From: Lytechinus pictus
Taxonomy: Eukaryota; Echinodermata; Echinoidea; Temnopleuroida; Toxopneustidae
Length of the DNA: 64,000 bases
Assembly (NCBI RefSeq): GCF_037042905.1
Contig: NW_026974141.1
Location: forward strand, 3,030,001 to 3,094,000
Direction: 5' to 3'
Both the position numbers and the translations under genes were made by a program. The notes under the pieces are model-generated. The model saw only the letters and a list, made by a program, of their open reading frames with translations. It was not told the DNA's origin and did no database searches. This document shows positions 1-10,600 of this stretch, piece after piece. The first letter of the stretch is position 1. Every line of letters starts with the position of its first letter.

Positions 1-159
1 ATATTTTTAACTTCATGTTAGAAGTTGACATTGCTGGCTTTCCATAGTTGCGGTTGATCGGATCAATCACAACTAACAACAAAATAGCGTGATGTGCCAA
101 TCCTGGTATTTTGCTGACTGAACGATACAGATACAACTCTTTGTAAGACAGGGTCCCTG
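1..159. mobile_element. Right part of a GGGGCCC-type MITE
   Basis: This stretch resembles the right half of the complete inverted-repeat element at 48835-49097. It shares the 'gttgcgattgatcggatcaa' type core and the 'tctttgtaagac(a/g)gggtcc' end. Its left end lies outside the window. It carries no coding potential. Confidence 0.6.
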
Positions 160-660
160 GTCCCTCTGAGAGGATGTTAAGCCTTCGATCCTCTGGTTGT
201 TTGCTGTCATTCTTGCTTTCTTAGCAATCAGATAAAAAAACGAATCATGACGACCATTATAATAAATGATAGAACAATGCTGACGATTAATTGGCATCGA
301 TTTAATCAAATTAAAAATATTTTCTGCACACAAAACAAATATGGAATATATTATCATTTGTAAATACACTAAATACAAACTTGTGGTTGAATACATGGAC
401 CTTATAAGTCAGTGGCCAAATTCCAGAGGAGTTTGTTTTTTGATAGATTATAAAAAAATATATGTATCATTGTACATCGAAATGATTCTGTCTGGCAAGA
501 TTGGTAAAATGTAGGGGCAAAACCATGGGGGGGGGGGGCTGCCTTCTGATTTTTTTCCTTTTTTTATTAGTGGGGCAGTGGCGAATCCAGCTGAATTGGA
601 CATAAAACATTCTTCAGACCCACTGTAGAGCACAAACAATATGGGCTGTGAAATTACATT
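160..660. other. Gene-free stretch with poly-G/C tracts
   Basis: I see no supported gene here. The open frames are short and lack domain-like composition. A G13 run near 527-539 and the nearby 'cagtggcgaatccag' motif resemble ends of the G-rich palindromic elements found elsewhere in the window. Confidence 0.5.
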
Positions 661-973
661 GGCCCGTATTCTGAAGTCGGGTTTAACTTAAACTCAGGTT
701 TAAAGTTGTGGTTTCAGTATGAATAGCCAATTGCTACATAAATCACTAACGGTAGAGATCTCATATTTCAGCTCATTTGGCTCTCAAATCATTCGTAATT
801 TTCTAGGAAGTACAAATAGATGATTGTCTTCACCATCGATGAATCAGGAAAGAGCACAGTAAACATAAGAAACATACAACTTATAACAAAATTTTGACAC
901 GTTTGGCTTCCCATAATTTTAGCACACAGTTAGACCATGGTCTAAGTTAAAACCTGACTTCAGAATACGGGCC
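661..973. mobile_element. MITE, 'GGCCCGTATTCTGAAGTC' family, copy 1
   Basis: The ends are inverted repeats: 'ggcccgtattctgaagtc' on the left and its near-exact reverse complement 'gacttcagaatacgggcc' on the right. The interior has no open frame. A second copy in the opposite orientation lies at 8837-9136, sharing interior sequence such as 'ttcccataa' and 'gtttcttatgtt'. It is a non-autonomous DNA transposon of about 313 bp. Confidence 0.85.
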
Positions 974-1004
974 ATAGTGTCAGACCTGGATAGATTTTCC
1001 ACTA

Positions 1005-1196
1005 CAGGGGAGGGGGGGGGGGGAAAGGGAGGTAAAAAAAGGAAAGAAAGATTGCACCCCCCCCCCCAAAAAAAAAAAGAGGGCAGTACAGTACAATTAA
1101 TCCAAGGAAAAACATTTTAGATTGTCATCCCCCCAATCTGTTTGACTTGGATGAAATTCAAATAGAAGATGTACATAAAACTGCTTTGCATAATCT
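1005..1196. repeat. Low-complexity G, A and C homopolymer cluster
   Basis: A run of 12 or more G is followed by A-rich sequence and then runs of C and A between 1009 and 1080. There is no gene evidence. Similar runs recur through the window and belong to G-rich repeat elements. Confidence 0.6.
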
Positions 1197-1197
1197 G

Positions 1198-1326
1198 GGG
1201 CCCGTAACACAGAGGTTTGCGATTAATCGTACGCTTACTTTTCACAATTCATTGTACATTGTAATCAGTGCAATTAATCGTAAATACATGTTCTATGATG
1301 AGTGCTAAGCTTTGTGTTACAGGCCC
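1198..1326. mobile_element. MITE, 'CCGTAACACA' family, copy 1
   Basis: The left end 'gggcccgtaacacagagg' is matched by the inverted right end 'ctttgtgttacaggccca'. The interior contains 'gattaatcgta' and its partner 'taatcgtaaa', so the whole element is roughly palindromic. Relatives lie at 3206-3361, near 36151 and near 63000. Confidence 0.75.
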
Positions 1327-2640
1327 AAGGTCTGAAAAATGCCTCGACATAGGTGAATATTATCATTTATGCAGACTTGACCTTTTTTCCATGCACGGCT
1401 TCAGTATTCAAAATAAAGCGTACATTTTGCTAGAGCACCTTTTTAATTTGCAATTCCAGACAGGATATGTGAAACCTTCTTCAAACATGGTCCAATAAAT
1501 CATTCCTTAAATTTTCATTCAAATGCATTGCACATTTAGCTTTCAAAGTTAAATGAGATTTCTGTCTTAACCCTCAATCTCCCGGGGTATTTTGATTCTT
1601 GTCATTCCCCTTAAGTAATGGCCCCCCCCCCCCCTCCCAGGAGAATTAGGGTTAAAAAGTGAAAGAAACTCTTTAACATACTTTGCTGAATTTCAAGAAG
1701 TTGACTAGTACAAAGACATTCATAGACATCTGACAAAAACATGTCTACAATATTCTATGTTGTAACTTCATAAGTTCATATCCCATTTAATTATAACATG
1801 AAATACATAGCTGAACTACCCTATCTTGGAACAAGTTTTCACCCTTGTGATGCAAATCCCAAACAGACCTATAATGTGAATAATTCTATTCTGAATACAG
1901 TCTATAAAAATAGAATGACATGTCCAAGTGTACATACCAACAACATGAAAAATATAAGACAAATTTCAACAAGCAAACTAGGTAAAATAGGTAAACATGA
2001 ATGACATTTAAACATTTTTCTTAATGTGACCTTTGGTAAAAGGGGGGGGGGGGACGACTATGAACTGCTAAACCCATTTTCCTTTTGGTGACAAAGACAG
2101 ATTTTTAGATGAAACAAAAGAAAGATAATGATGTCCCCCCCCCCCACTTTTATCAAACTCTGTGACCTCTGCTTTTCCTTATTTTCATAACCCCCCCCCT
2201 CCAGAAAAATAAAAAAACAAATGCATAAAAAGTTTCCCACACATGTGAATCAATCAATACATCTGTTATAAAAACATCAATTTTTAAACACAAAAATTTA
2301 ATGTGGCTGGAATATCCCTCCCCCCATGAGCAAACAACGTGTGCAGGAATGACTGATTGTATCCAATGTCTGGGATAACAACAAATCTGTAAGAACTTAG
2401 GTATGTAAAATATACGTCTGCAGTGCATTATAAATACCTAGATCATTATTATATTATTAGCATTTTCCCAATAAGTACATGATTTGAATAAGTTTCCTAT
2501 TAGGTTAAAAGACTCACAGTGCTGACACCAATATCTTTGAGTCTATATGGACTAGCATAAATTTCTAAGATAGTCTAAGTCTGGAATGGCCCAAATTACA
2601 TATTCATAGTTAGGATGATTTTTGGCGGTGGAGGCCGGGA
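1327..2640. other. Gene-free, A/T-rich stretch with poly-C/G runs
   Basis: No open frame shows domain character. C runs occur near 1622, 2136 and 2191 and a G run near 2041. The rest is plain A/T-rich sequence without an obvious tandem structure. Confidence 0.5.
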
Positions 2641-2726
2641 AACCGGTGTAGTTCCCCTAGGTTTCCATTCCTGCGTCAAGTTGAACAGATCAAGATTACC
2701 ACATCTGAGAGCCGTTCAATTACGTG

Positions 2727-3405
2727 CTAGGATAAGAACCACTTTTGTCTCCATTTTACAGATCTTGAACCGGTGACACATCATTTACTCTTGCGACAAT
2801 TGCTCCAGGCTTAATTTCATCTAAGATGTAGGGTTAGGGTTGCAATAGTGTTTTATGTTAGGTTTAGGGTAGGGTAAAGTGTTAAACCCCGGGTTGAAGT
2901 TCGTCATTTGATTAGTGTGTTGAATTTAGAGCGGAGCAATGTCGCCAGAGCAAACGTCACCGAACCAGGACAAGAACCACTTTTGTCTACATGTTATGGA
3001 TCTTGAACCGGAGACACATCATTTACTCTTGCGACAATTGCTCCAGGCTTAATTTCATCTAAGATGTAGGGTTAGGGTTGCAATAGTGTTTTATGTTAGG
3101 TTTAGGGTAGGGTAAAGTGTTAAACCCAGGGTTACAGTTCGTCATTCAATTAGTGTGGAATTTAGAGCGGAGCAATTGTCGCCAGAGCAAATGTCATGGA
3201 ACCAAGGCTCCGTAACACAAAGGTTTGCGATGAATTGCAAATAAGAAATAACAGCACTGATTGGCTCCTGGTCAGTATTTTAAACCTAATGCGTGTGTAA
3301 CATGGATATTGATTGGTCAGTTCATTTAGCGATTGATCGCTCATCTTTGCGTTACGAAGCCCTGGACAAGAACCACTTTTGTCTCCATTTTGTGGATCTT
3401 GAACC
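2727..3405. repeat. 239-bp tandem repeat, about 2.2 copies, split by a MITE
   Basis: The phrase 'aagaaccacttttgtct' starts near 2734, 2972 and 3367. Copies one and two are in tandem with a period of about 239 bp and share 'gatgtagggttagggttgca' and the 'gtttagggtagggtaaagtg' tail. The third copy is partial. It is separated from copy two by the MITE at 3206-3361. Confidence 0.85.
3206..3361. mobile_element. MITE, 'CCGTAACACA' family, copy 2, nested
   Basis: It starts 'ggctccgtaacacaaagg' and ends with the inverted 'ctttgcgttacgaagcc'. It sits inside the 239-bp tandem repeat: the unit text breaks after 'gaaccaa' and resumes at 'ggacaagaaccac'. It is therefore younger than the tandem duplication. 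Confidence 0.8.
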
Positions 3406-3865
3406 TCCCTGGTATGGTCCATGCACATCATCGTCCCACTTCTCACTTCCAGATTCACGGAGCATTTCAACAAACCTGCGATCAATCGCAAATCTATTAA
3501 GGATCCCCAAATTAAATATATGTCTTCCAATCAATTGCAAATTCCAATCGATCGCTGATCTTATTCTTGCAACAAGGAATGCAAACTGACTTGCTGCATC
3601 TAAAATTGATCAAGTGCTAAAATTGTAACAGAAATATCTGCAATTGATCGCAAACATTTCCGTGCAACGCCCTTTATATGTGACCAAGCCATACGAATCT
3701 TCGTGCTTCAGAGAAGACATACGTGCTTGCTTCTAACAGTGAATGGTATAGCGTTCCATCTCCATATAAACCACACTGATATAATGCAATTCTGAAGTAG
3801 GTTAGACCAGCAAGCTTTACTTCTTTGAAATTCTTGATGAGCAAGAATGTACTATTTCCTTTAAA

Positions 3866-4600
3866 AACTGGGCAGAATCGACACAAGAAGCGCAGAACTA
3901 TATAACATTGCACCTGTGATATTATTCTTCCTCGAGAATGATCTTTCAAGGCAACACCAAAATGAAGGGGTGGGACTGATCTCAGTAAACGTCACAGCTC
4001 TCCTTAAGGTAGTCTGGGCAGAATCATCACAAGAAGCACAAGCTATATATAACATTGCACCTGTGATATTGTCCTTCCTTGAGAATGATCCTTCGAGGCG
4101 ACACCAAAATGAAGGGGTGGGACTGATCTCAGTAAACGCCACAGCTCTCCTTAAGGTAGTCTGGGCAGAATCATCACAAGAAGCACAAGCTATATATAAC
4201 ATTGCACCTGTGATATTGTTCTTCCTCGAGAATGATCCTTCGAGGCGACACCAAAATGAAGGGGTGGGACTGATCTCAGTAAACGTCACAGCTCTCCTTA
4301 AGGTAGTCTGGGTAGAATCGCGACAAGAATCACAAGCTATATATAACACTGCACCTGTGATATTGTTCTTCCTTGAGAATGATCCTTCGAGGCGACACCA
4401 AAATGAAGGGGTGGGACTGATCACAGTAATCGCCACAGCTCTCTTTTAAGGTAGACTGGGCAGAACTAACACAATATGCACAAAGCTATAACCTATTTAA
4501 CATTGCACATGTGAGTGTTCTCTCTTGTGAATGATCCTTCGAGGCGACACCAAAAATGAAGGAGTGGGACTGGTCTCAGGAATCGCCAAAGCTTTGCAGT
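3866..4600. repeat. 147-bp minisatellite, about five units
   Basis: The phrase 'aatgatc(c/t)ttc' recurs at 3937, 4084, 4231, 4378 and 4530, a period of exactly 147 bp and then 152 bp. Because 147 is a multiple of three, long frames stay open on both strands; I regard these as by-products. Each unit contains the inverted repeat 'cctcga...tcgagg'. The fifth, diverged unit overlaps the last coding exon of the kappaB-Ras gene, so the array lies in its probable 3' UTR. Confidence 0.93.
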
Positions 4601-4646
4601 TGTTTCGGCTTGAAATTCCTCACCGAGATGGAGAAGGTTGATTTGG
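4576..4646 (-). CDS. NKIRAS: NKIRAS coding exon 7 (terminal)
   Basis: The acceptor has a clear pyrimidine tract ending 'tttactttgcag'. In phase 1 it reads [23 protein letters not shown] and then TGA at 4578-4576. The alignment with the vertebrate tail (SKSSF, then a basic stretch) supports this exon over read-through of exon 6. Its end and stop codon lie inside the fifth unit of the 147-bp array, and the 3' UTR would continue into that array. Confidence 0.85.
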
Positions 4647-7600
4647 CTGCAAAGTAAAGACAAAGAAAAGAGAGAGAAAAAATGAGATAACATCAACAAA
4701 TCGGAAAGTTGTTCACTTCTTTTCAACAATCTACTTGTAAAAATTGCCAATTTTGAGTAGTGGTTAGATTTAGTGATCTGATGTTCATTTCTTTTCCACA
4801 ATCTACACCTTCATAATTGCCACTTTGAAATGTGGATAGATTCAGTGATCGGATCAGTAAATGGGACAGTCATTCATTTCTTTTCTACAATCTGCTTGCA
4901 TAATGGCCAATTTGAAATGTGGATAGATTTATTCATCTGATTTTTAGAATATTGATAATTTACTTCTTCTAAATCTGCCTCCTTCACTCTTGAAGAGTCT
5001 AACACAATAGAATTGTGTTTGTCAAATTCCTTTGAGCTTTCATTGTCTTCTTTTTATTGTTTAACACAAATCGTATTACAGTCTTTATAATCAAGTAGTG
5101 GACAACAGCAAATGAAAAAATAAATAACATAAAGAATGGATTCACGAGTTGTAATAATGGCAATTTGAGATGAAAAGTAAGTCTTTTAGCAGACAATTAC
5201 AGGCAACTCAAATCTGCTATAATAAAAAAAAATCCATTATTTAACATTTCATAACTTCATTTATCAATCCAAAACTCCAAGTTGTGATTCTTAGAAGGTA
5301 GAAATCTAAAATAAAAATTCTGTAGAAAAAAAAGGGAACAGGCAAGTATTTCATGAAAAAGTCATTGATTTCAGTGTTATAAGCTACTGAAATCCTTGCA
5401 TCTGATTGGCTCAGAGCAAATTTGCCAGTGAAAATCATTTACAAGATGCTTCATGAAACACTTCATACCAGGGAACCCCAACTTACTTGGAGGTACCGTG
5501 AGCTTAGAAGTTAGCGAGACGATCGGCTGAATGAGACTGCTCCTGTTGGCTACTGTTACTTCAAAGAATTGGACTACATTCAAAAGAAAAGAAAAATGGC
5601 AAATGACAATTACACAAAATGCCTAAAAGCCTGAGTACAGTTTTGGTAATCTTAAAAACTATTCATTTCCAAAGTTTTATTTAATTTTCAGATAACGTAA
5701 AAAAGTATTCAATGAATCCCCTTGCAAAATTTTCAGGATATATTCTTGGAAAATAGCTTTGTAATATACAATCACCAAATGTATATAAAAGAAAGTGAGG
5801 GGACTGAATCTAATAAACAAAACATAAATCAAATTATCATGATAAATGAGTAAATAAAGGGTGATAATGATCACTCTTCCCTTGTTAATAGAATAATAGT
5901 TCAATAAAAATTCATTTTATTGAACAAAAAAACAAATGCAAGTTTATGAGAGTGATATATTATTTTACTGATATTTATCATCTCATTTCAAATCCTGTAT
6001 CAGTGAAAGATCCAGGATTTTTTAAATAAAGGGGGAGCAAATTGTATATTTGAAAATAGAGGGGCGCAGATGAAAAAAATGTGAGATTTAGATGCACTTT
6101 TGGGGAGTGTACTAAGCTCTTTTCAGAGACACTTATGGTATCCGACAGCTAGACTGAATTAAGAGGAAAGTTATTTTAGTGTGGGATGAATGGACAACAA
6201 TGGGCACATGTTGGCGCTGTGCCCGGATAATCTGTGTATAAACATATTTGATCAGCTTAGTTAATTAATCAACTGGCATAACAGGTAAATACATCTAATT
6301 ATTGAAGTAAATTTAGCTATATTAATATGTAGATACATGTTCAATGGGAAATTCTTAAAATATAGAGGGAGCGTGGGCCTCTTCCACCCCCGACTTTATC
6401 CACCACTATGTACTGTGACCAGTATAATATAATTGGCCAATTACCAACAACATTCGTTAACATTATCAAGTGAGAAATCACAAAATGGGTGAGCTTACTC
6501 TTCTCCTTGACTGCCCAGTCACTGGCCGTTCTAAAGTCAACCTGTCTCTGTTGGTTTAGATCAACTTTATTTCCTATCATCACCACTGATATCTACGGGT
6601 AAAGAAACAAGACATTTGATTTGATTAAAGGTAAAAGAAAGCAGTTGCAGCAAACAATTATCTCACAAGAAAGTCTTTAAAATCAAGGTTTATTGTCAAC
6701 TTATTAGCAGCTAAATCTGGTACATAAACTTATCTTTGTGATATCATAAAATCTTAGCTGAAAACCAATAAGTCTGATTACTAACACAGAAAAGCATATG
6801 TGGGACAGTGTATCAATATTGCTTGGAAAAATACCCCACATTTGATGGAATTCCATGCTTATTTTGCTCATTTCCCCGCACATATTTTTTATTCATGCAT
6901 CCAAACATTTGGGTGGCCATTTTACAGGATTCGGTTTGAACTCATTTTGAGATCGTTACTACAACTGGCATTTATCTGTAATTGTTTGCTTCTACAATCA
7001 TAACATTCTTATAATACATTTTTCATTACATAATATATTGGCTACAGTTATTTGACAGACATGAATCATTGAGAAAGAAGGATGAAATTAAACATCATTC
7101 TATATAACTATGATCTACTACCAACTAATTTTAACATTTACAATTTGCAGGAGAATGATTGCCATTATAAGCAGATTGCTGGAATAAAATTACAACTCAT
7201 TCAATTAATTAATACATTTATAAAGCATAATTTGAATGATGAAGATGGAGATGATAAGGATGAGGATGATGGTGATAATGGTCAAGATAAAGTCCATCTA
7301 GATGATGATGGTTAAGGTGGATATGACCAATATTGGACATGGTCAATATTTCCAATCATTAAATGGAAGTCAGTCCCCCCCCCAAAAAAAAAAAAAAAAA
7401 AATTTATATATATATATATAAAAAAGAAAAGTCACACAAGTATTATGCTGAAAATTTCATCAAAATCGTATCCAAGATAAGAAAGCTATGACATTTTAAA
7501 ATTTCGCTATATGTCACTAATCAGATCCTGGAAAGAGTGCAATTGATGGGAATGACTATGTCATCCACTTGTTATTTCTATTATATTTTATCATATAAGG

Positions 7601-10600
7601 TGGAAGCGTCTTGGTCTTGTGGTTCTGACGCTTGCCTTTCAATCAGAGGGTCAGGGGTTCGAATCTCTGCAAGTTAAAATACAGTAAATCAATGTTGGTG
7701 AAAAGTTACTGAATAGAGAGAAAAGATTTGAACTGTATTTCTGACAGCATAGGAAATACACAAGGGTGACGGGCGATTTCATCCCCATGACAACCCAAAT
7801 CACCCCTAAAATTCCTCCAAAATGTATGCTTTGTGGCAACCATTCTTTCTAGAGTCACCCCAAGATCTGTCACAAACAACATTCAAGATTATTCGAAAAT
7901 CAGTATTCCAACTATGGCAAAATAATGATAATAGCTTGCTGCCCCTAAAAAGTAGCCCTTAAAATGAAAAAATAGCCCCCAAATTCTGCAATCGCCCCAA
8001 TGTGGGAAAAGTTTATACCCCCAAAAAATGAAAATTATTTCCTTCTCTGATTTCTGACTTACCTCTTTCTTGTCCTTATCTTTGAGTTTATCGATTTCTT
8101 TTTTGATATACTCCAGCATGTTGAATGATTCTTGGCTGGTCGTGCTGTACACCAATAAGAACCCCTAGAAATTAAATAAAAACAACAACAAAATATTATC
8201 AACAACAAAAAGAAGACCATCATTTAGAATATAAAAAAAACATAATACACGTATAAAACTCAAATTGACCAAAATGTGCATGTGCTCCTCATTTTTCATT
8301 TGAATAAGCTCCATGATGATACCTTGATATTGCTTCTACATTTATCTTCATTTCTTAAATAATTATCTCTCTTTCTTGTAAACCAAAACAAAGTATATAT
8401 GATTACAATAAGTCAAAATCACATCAAATCAAATCAAACTGAACTTACATCGGCCATGCTGAGATAGTGTTTTGGGAGATCTTGGTTGCTGGATGTCTGG
8501 ATAACATAAAAAGGAGAAAAAACAACAACAATGAATGTAACTAAAAGGAACATGTATGAATAATGGAAAAAAATCATGGCATTGTTTGCCTTCAAATGTC
8601 ATTGGTTTTCAGAGTTATGCAACTCACTTTTTTTGCTTGATATGTTCTGCTATGTACAACACAATGTCAGTGGACAAGTGGTAGCTTTCATAATACATGT
8701 GTACAAATTTGGTCCTCATTGTGACATCACTCATACGTGTAAATCCTGAGATTGGTTGACCAAAGTGGATTTAACACCATGCATTAATCACATTGTTTCT
8801 TTTCCCAAGTTATAGCAAACTTTATTTTGACACTATGGCCTGTATTCTGAAGTCAGGTTTAACTCAGACCATAGTCTAACTCTGTGCTAAACTTATGGGA
8901 AGCCAAAAGTGTCAAAATTTTTATTAAGTTGTGTGTTTCTTATGTTAACTGTGCTCTTTGCCGATTCATAGATGGTGAAGACAATCATATATTTATACTT
9001 CCAAGACAATTATGAATGATTTGAGAGCCAAATGAGCTGAAATATGATATCTCTACTGTTAGTGATTTATGTAACAATTGGCTATCCATACTTCAACCAC
9101 AACGTTAAAGTTAAACCTGACTTCAGAATACGGGCCTACGGGTTGTATTCTGGTAGCCATGGTTTAGTTAAACCTGGGTTAAATTAGACCACACTTTTAT
9201 GGAGTGCCAATTGTCGACACATTCACCAATTAAAAATTATTCTTAGCCTGCTGCAAAAAGTTGTCTAAAATTTAATTCAGTTCTGAAATGGAAAGAATAG
9301 GTAAACGCAAAAATAGAATGCATTATAATGAATTAATTGGTACATTATAATTGCTACGAATAAGGAAGCAGTATTATGAAGCCAGCATTCCATAGAAGTA
9401 AGGTTTGAAATTCTTGTTTAGACTAGGGTTAAACCTAGGTTTAATCATCAGAATACCACGATACAGGTTTAACTGGCCTCATGCGCATAATGCCCGGCAC
9501 ACACTATGTGATTCGTTGCAATCCAAATTTCAAAGAAATAGCAAAAACACCCGATATGAACATTCCAACCAATAAAATCTTAGCAATCAGAATCGTGATG
9601 GGACTACTGAAATCAGAATTCAGACAAGTTCGAGCCTTCCTGTAGGTATAAAAGCAAAATCAATTCCAAATCGCAATGACGTCAACACCGCCTGCGACTT
9701 GAAGCCGATTTGGAAATTACTCCGAACACAGGGCTTGCCGCAAAGAAAAATTATGATTTTATTATTCCTAACATTATGCCAAACTTCAAATAAAATAATT
9801 TTGCTTCTTGGAAATATCACATTTAATGCAAATGCAAATTATTGAAAAAACGTGTCGCAAGGGAGCGCACAGTGTTAGATGGGCTTTACTTACCAAACCC
9901 CTTGGAAATGTCACATTTAATGCAAATTATTAAAAAATCGCGTCGCATGGCATCGCACAGTGTGAGATGGGTTTTACTTACCATACCCTTTTGAAATGTC
10001 ACATTTAATGCAAATGCGAGTTATTGAAAAAATGCGTCGCAAGGGAGCGCACAGTGTGAGACGGGCTTTATTTACCAAACCCCTGGTGTCGTAGAATCGG
10101 ACCCGTTCTCTGGTCCCTCTGTTCGTTTCAATGTTGGCAACATAGATGTCTTCTATTGTTGGGCATGTTGTTTCCTGAAAAAAGAGAGAACATTACAATT
10201 ACTATTAGATAAACTCAACTAAATTCATACATTTTATCATGTAAAATTAATCATGCTGATTTATTCACGAAATGAAACTTTTTGCTCTAATTCAATGAAA
10301 AAAGCTCCTAGAATGCTAACTTTTAATATGCAAACATTCTCTATAGTATTGCTAGCAATTGTGCTTGAAAATATTCCAGTACCGAAATTGATCTCTTATG
10401 TATTTTTTATTTTTTTTAAATTTCTTATGTATTTCCATGCTTTTTTATTTTGAGATTACTTACATAATATCGTGCTATTTTCTTACTGCATACGAGGGCG
10501 TTGCAAATTTGATCTCAAAAGTGACAGGACCCTTGAACATAAAAAGTCAGCGAGCAGCGCGGTAAAAAAAAATTTGTGCAACGATTAAAAATATGTATAC

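Noticed and set aside
3861..4449. Long open frames on both strands (191 and 177 residues) with a repeated protein motif
   Set aside because: They are forced by a 147-bp repeat, a multiple of three, and overlap each other. The supported gene here is the last NKIRAS exon in another frame.
3866..4600. 147-bp period as a nucleosome-linked repeat
   Set aside because: The equality with the nucleosome core length is probably chance; nothing else in the sequence supports positioning.
5377..5486. Read-through extension of NKIRAS exon 6 to a stop at 5377
   Set aside because: There is a strong donor GTAAGT at 5486, the extension runs into a MITE fragment, and the separate exon at 4646-4576 matches the vertebrate C-terminus.
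7082..7315. Small acidic protein
   Set aside because: The acidic end is an imperfect GAT repeat and the frame lies in an NKIRAS intron.
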